From NCBI GenBank assembly GCA_009663005.1, contig CM018907.1:9981008-9991007 (forward strand): 10,000 bases of DNA, read 5' to 3'. A program made the position numbers and the translations under genes. Positions 7,386 through 10,000 of this stretch are shown here, piece by piece. Position 1 is the stretch's first letter; every line of letters begins with the position of its first letter. The notes under the pieces are model-generated. The model was not told the origin of the DNA and ran no database searches. It saw nothing but the letters and a program-made list of their open reading frames with translations. The DNA is from Actinidia chinensis. Taxonomy: Eukaryota; Streptophyta; Magnoliopsida; Ericales; Actinidiaceae.

Positions 7386-7867
7386 ATGAATAATTTGTTT
7401 TCTTACCTCTTTCCTTCCTCTCTTTCTTCTCTTTCTCTTCTCTTCCCTACCCTTCTCTTTCATGCAATGATGGAAGTCAAAATTTATAAGAAAGCTTAGG
7501 TAAACATTCAGATTCATGTTTTATACGCAAATGTGAAAAACACACGAGTAACAAATATCTCATCCCATATGTGTGAGGTAGTCTTAGCGCGGAGTAACTC
7601 TAAAATTAGACTGAATTTAATCAACAATGACCAATACAATGTGACCAGCAATAAAAGATACAGTGGTCAAGTGGTGCAACCTGCAGGTTTAATGCTCTTG
7701 GCTCCCACAATACAAGGTACAAAATGTTTACATAAATCACATATCTTATTTTGAATCAAAAGCAGTAATATGAAATACAATGAAATGAATGAAATTCTGA
7801 GACTTTATGTCCGACTCAATTGAAAAAGACATGTTTGAAGGAGACTGCAACAAAGGTGTACCCATGG
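7386..7867. repeat. Diverged duplicate of 8119-8611 (copy A)
   Basis: Copy A and copy B share the same order of blocks: ATGAATAATTTGTTTTCT, a pyrimidine tract, CTTTCATGCAA, CAATACAATGTGA, AGCAATAAAAGA/AGCCACAAAAGA, CAATATGAAAT/TAATATGAAAT, and the end of exon 2. Divergence is considerable, with many indels, so this duplication is old. About 250 bases without a match (7868-8118) separate the copies. Confidence 0.85.
7806..7867 (-). pseudogene. Truncated duplicate of the end of exon 2
   Basis: Within copy A the - strand reads MGTPLLQSPSNMSFSIESD, against MSTPLLKSPSNFSVSIVSD in the real exon 2. Homology stops upstream near 7867, so the acidic first part of the exon and its acceptor are missing. 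The GT donor found in exon 2 is not preserved either (the site reads CATAAAGTC). The copy therefore cannot be spliced in as the exon is and is treated as an exon relic. The frame continues openly in both directions (7931-7746), but only this segment has a counterpart. Confidence 0.8.
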
Positions 7868-8118
7868 GCACATATGCTTGGCCATGTAATGCTTCATGAG
7901 ACCATGAGTCCAAAAAAGGAAGAGACTTCAAATAAAAGAAAAATTAATTATCTCGCTTGTTTGATTTACTTAGTACAAGAGAAAAAGAAAATACAAGTAA
8001 ACAAAAGTCTTTGTACTGAACTATTAAATTTAGCGCAACACTTGGTAATCCAGCTAAAATAAATACAAAAATTTCTCTTTCAATGTTCTCTGTACTTTCG
8101 TCTCAACTAATCAAGGAA
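7868..8118. other. Unique spacer between the two duplicates, intronic
   Basis: This AT-rich segment has no coding signal and no counterpart elsewhere in the window. It may be original intron sequence, or DNA brought in when the duplication formed. Confidence 0.4.
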
Positions 8119-8611
8119 ATGAATAATTTGTTTTCTCCCATCTTTCCTTCTAATTTCCTCCTCTTTTCTTCTGTTTTTTAAGAAAAAAGAAGGCCAGCAA
8201 CCAACTTTCATGCAACAACATAAGTCAAAACTTTGTCGGAAAGCTAAGGTATACTCCCAGATCCTTGATATTTAGACGAATGTATAAGACACATGGGAAA
8301 AAAATTTCATTTCTCACGTGTGCGAGGTGGATAAACTCTAAAAGTAGGCTGAATTAAGCAACACCCAATACAATGTGATCAGCCACAAAAGATGTCCAAT
8401 CTGCAAGTTTACTCTCTCGACTCCATGACACAAGAATGTTCTTCATAATTACAGAATCGTATTTCAACCAAAAAGCAACAATATGAAATGTATGCGTGGA
8501 AAATAATCGAATTCAGAAACTTTAAGTGCTTACTCTTGATACCCGAAATTATGTCAGAAACAATAGAAACAGAGAAGTTGGAAGGGGACTTCAACAAAGG
8601 TGTACTCATGG
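8119..8611. repeat. Copy B of the intronic duplication, including the end of exon 2
   Basis: This is the partner of 7386-7867. It holds intact sequence for the last 23 codons or so of exon 2 and the working donor, so this is likely to be the parent copy. A pyrimidine-rich tract at about 8133-8178 matches that at 7403-7461. Confidence 0.85.
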
Positions 8612-8795
8612 ACTTAAAGAGAACAATTGCCCTCTCTTCACTTTCGGGTTCAGCAGGCAATTCCTCTATTATTGGACCATAACCTCCTACTTGTTCTCTA
8701 TTGCTTGGAAGATGCTCTTCAGGCATCACCTGTTGATTGAAAACCCACTGAATCTCTGTCTCTTCCTCTTCTATTATAGGAGGCAATTCAGCATC
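8543..8795 (-). CDS. Middle exon of the unrecognised plant protein (exon 2)
   Basis: The exon starts after the acceptor CCATGTCAG and ends at the donor TCGG|GTATC, giving 84 codons plus one base. The translation opens DAELPPIIEEEETEIQWVF, strongly acidic, continues through a region rich in Glu, Pro and Gln, and ends with AIVLFKSMSTPLLKSPSNF and VSDIISG. The final G combines with AT of exon 3 to keep the frame, which is the best evidence that the two belong together. The TPLLKSPSNF block is the part that was duplicated at 7806-7867. I cannot name the family. An upstream in-frame stop just before the acceptor shows that coding does not continue into intron 1. Confidence 0.75.
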
Positions 8796-8811
8796 CTGAC
8801 ATGGAGTCAAG

Positions 8812-8930
8812 CCATTTGATCAGATGAGGAGAGAGAGAGAGAGAGAGAGAGAGAGTGCTTGAACATGATTAGCTAGAAAGTGATTGATTTCGCAGCAAAT
8901 TTGTCTTTTGTTTCAGTAAGTAAATAGCAG
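8812..8930. repeat. Intronic duplication, first copy, with (GA)n
   Basis: CCATTTGATCAGA followed by a GA run occurs here and again at 9358. Further matches downstream, such as AGTAAGTAAATAGCAGTAACA here and AGTAAGCGAATAGCAGTCACA near 9475, show a duplicated segment and not just a shared microsatellite. The GA run here is about 26 bases (8829-8855). Confidence 0.65.
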
Positions 8931-9011
8931 TAACAATTTTCATTGTGTAGTCGGGTGAAAAAGAGAACATAGAATCCTAGGCTTTCAGCAACTTTGCGCT
9001 AGCCTTCTTTT

Positions 9012-9324
9012 AGATAATTTAGCTGTTTTCGTTTTCTGGTTTTTCATCACTTTTTTTTCACTGTTTAATCAAAGATATACTTTTCCAATTATTTCTCTTA
9101 AGAGAGGAATATCAAAATGTAAAAAATTTCATCTAATTTGAAACAAAAATTACTATAGACAAAAAAATCATTTTTACTCAACAAATAAACTAAATTTGAA
9201 CAAAAAAATTATATTTTCAGATTCCTCTCATAAAAAATAAATTGGAAAAGTATAAAATTTTGATCAAACTGTTAAAAATGTTTAATAAAGACCAAAAAAT
9301 TCAAAACCAAAGTAGCTAAATCAG
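9012..9324. mobile_element. MITE-like foldback element in intron 1
   Basis: The left arm (about 9012-9125) and right arm (about 9215-9324) are imperfect inverted repeats centred near 9165. The best-paired blocks are ACTTTTCCAAT (9080) with ATTGGAAAAGT (9241), and GAGAGGAAT (9102) with ATTCCTCTC (9221), both symmetric about the same centre. Outer pairing around TTTAGCT/AGCTAAA extends the arms. The element is about 310 bases, AT-rich and non-coding, as expected of a MITE. No target duplication was identified, so the superfamily is open. Confidence 0.65.
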
Positions 9325-9357
9325 CTTAAAAAAAAGTCACCCAAATTTGGCCGAATC

Positions 9358-9530
9358 CATTTGATCAGACCGCCGAGAGAGAGACAGAGAGTTAATATAA
9401 ATAGTGATAATGTGTTTGATTCCCGAGGAAACTTATGGAATTTAATTTCTCGAATAGCATTACAATTTCTTTCTAAGTAAGCGAATAGCAGTCACAGTTT
9501 CCTTAGGATTAATGAGAAAATAGCAGAAAA
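9358..9530. repeat. Intronic duplication, second copy
   Basis: This is the partner of 8812-8930: CCATTTGATCAGA at 9358, an interrupted GA run to about 9392, and the AATAGCAGT block near 9485. It lies just after the foldback element, so the element probably sits at or near the junction of the two copies. Confidence 0.6.
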
Positions 9531-9585
9531 TCCGTAATTTTGCCCAATCAAATAGCTGAAATCATGAAAGTACATTTGCACAACA

Positions 9586-9610
9586 ATTTTCAAAAACTGT
9601 TTTTGAAAAT
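9586..9610. repeat. Perfect 12-bp palindrome with one-base loop
   Basis: ATTTTCAAAAAC, one T, then GTTTTTGAAAAT form a perfect inverted repeat. It is not followed by features of a terminator or RNA gene. In AT-rich intron DNA it may have no role. Confidence 0.85.
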
Positions 9611-9824
9611 GCAAACTCATTGGTTTCGAAAACAACTTTAGAGAGTTTGAAAATATTTTTTTAATCTTCTATTTAAAAAAAAAAAGAGACTTCATTTCCA
9701 AAAAGAAAACAGAACTCAAGTTTCGAAAATGTCACCCAAAAAAAAAATTAAACAGAGTGTACTGCAAAAACATATGCATATATATACCCAATCGTATACA
9801 GAGAACGGAAAGAGATAGAGAGTA

Positions 9825-9929
9825 CAATCTACGGATTTTTCTGGCGGGAGAGGAGTCGGAGAAGTCGTCGTTGACCTCTTCGAGGTCCTTCCTCTTCCTC
9901 TTCATCGACAAATATCCAGACATCAACAT
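9825..9929 (-). CDS. First exon of the unrecognised plant protein (exon 1)
   Basis: The frame opens at the ATG at 9929-9927, with further in-frame ATGs at 9923 and 9905. The third gives MKRKRKDLEEVNDDFSDSS and then ARKIRRL. Two basic clusters (KRKRK and ARKIRR) about 15 residues apart form a bipartite nuclear-localisation-like signal, so a nuclear protein is inferred. The start is undecided, since none of the three has a strong plant context; MKRKRK would give about 230 residues in all. The frame joins exon 2 (RRL then DAELPP) only if the exon ends at 9825. The nearest GT donor ends it one base earlier, at 9826, which would shift the frame into a stop in exon 2. Confidence 0.65.
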
Positions 9930-9956
9930 CTGAACCCAACCCTAAACCGAACAACT

Positions 9957-9965
9957 AAACCCTAA
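9957..9965 (+). promoter_or_regulatory. Telo-box (AAACCCTAA) in the 5' leader
   Basis: AAACCCTAA lies about 30 bases upstream of the first ATG of the - strand gene, with a similar AACCCTAAACC nearby (9938-9948). Telo-boxes in plant promoters and leaders are known binding sites for telomere-repeat-binding and Myb-type proteins. They are frequent near genes for translation and growth. A regulatory role here is inferred from motif and position. Confidence 0.5.
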
Positions 9966-10000
9966 TTACAATACACTTGATCAATTCTTCTCACACTGTT

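Larger units (their letters stand above)
8796..9824 (-). other. Intron 1 of the - strand gene
   Basis: This 1-kb AT-rich stretch separates the first two exons. It holds a GA microsatellite, a duplicated GA-flanked segment, a foldback element and a short perfect palindrome, each listed separately. No exon-like frame is visible. The boundary next to exon 1 is uncertain because the GT donor gives the wrong phase. Confidence 0.55.

Overview
The window reads as nuclear DNA of an angiosperm, most likely a eudicot with a repeat-rich genome. It is AT-rich, carries a Ty3/gypsy polyprotein relic, a PIF/Harbinger transposase relic, a TRIM-like mini retroelement with a plant initiator-tRNA-Met primer site, long GA/TA microsatellites, and a host gene split by introns. 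No bacterial-type genes are present. Nearly all long open frames are chance frames inside transposons or shadows of exons. The species cannot be told from sequence alone.

Layout. Bases 1-1623 are the decayed 3' end of a Ty3/gypsy pol gene on the + strand (end of RNase H, then integrase), followed by a polypurine tract and a probable 3' LTR at 1624-2228. The LTR ends directly inside a PIF/Harbinger-like transposase pseudogene on the - strand (2229 to about 2760). The retroelement therefore seems to have landed in an older DNA transposon. The 5' side of that older element (about 3050-3660) holds an irregular array of a GGGCAAAC-type motif. Bases 3660-4466 hold no gene I can support; part is probably the 3' UTR of the next gene.

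Bases 4467-9929 are one host gene on the - strand. I reconstruct it from three exons: 9929-9825 (basic, NLS-like N terminus), 8795-8543 (acidic, then a conserved-looking TPLLKSPSNF segment) and 4825-4467 (Gln/His-rich C terminus with a stop). The join of exons 2 and 3 has canonical GT/AG sites and exactly matching phase. The join of exons 1 and 2 is off by one base if a GT donor is used, so the gene may carry a lesion or sequence error. I do not recognise the protein family; a small nuclear protein is a reasonable inference.

The 3.7-kb intron between exons 2 and 3 is a mosaic. It contains a 341-bp tandem duplication next to exon 3, a 1.9-kb non-autonomous terminal-inverted-repeat element (about 5478-7370) bounded by the 8-bp direct repeat GGGAGAAC, a 348-bp TRIM-like retroelement nested in that element's right arm (6895-7242), and a diverged duplication that copied the end of exon 2 (7386-7867 versus 8119-8611). 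Intron 1 carries a foldback MITE-like element (about 9012-9324) and a duplicated GA-rich segment. The window is best read as a record of nested insertion and local duplication around one gene, not as a new multi-gene system.
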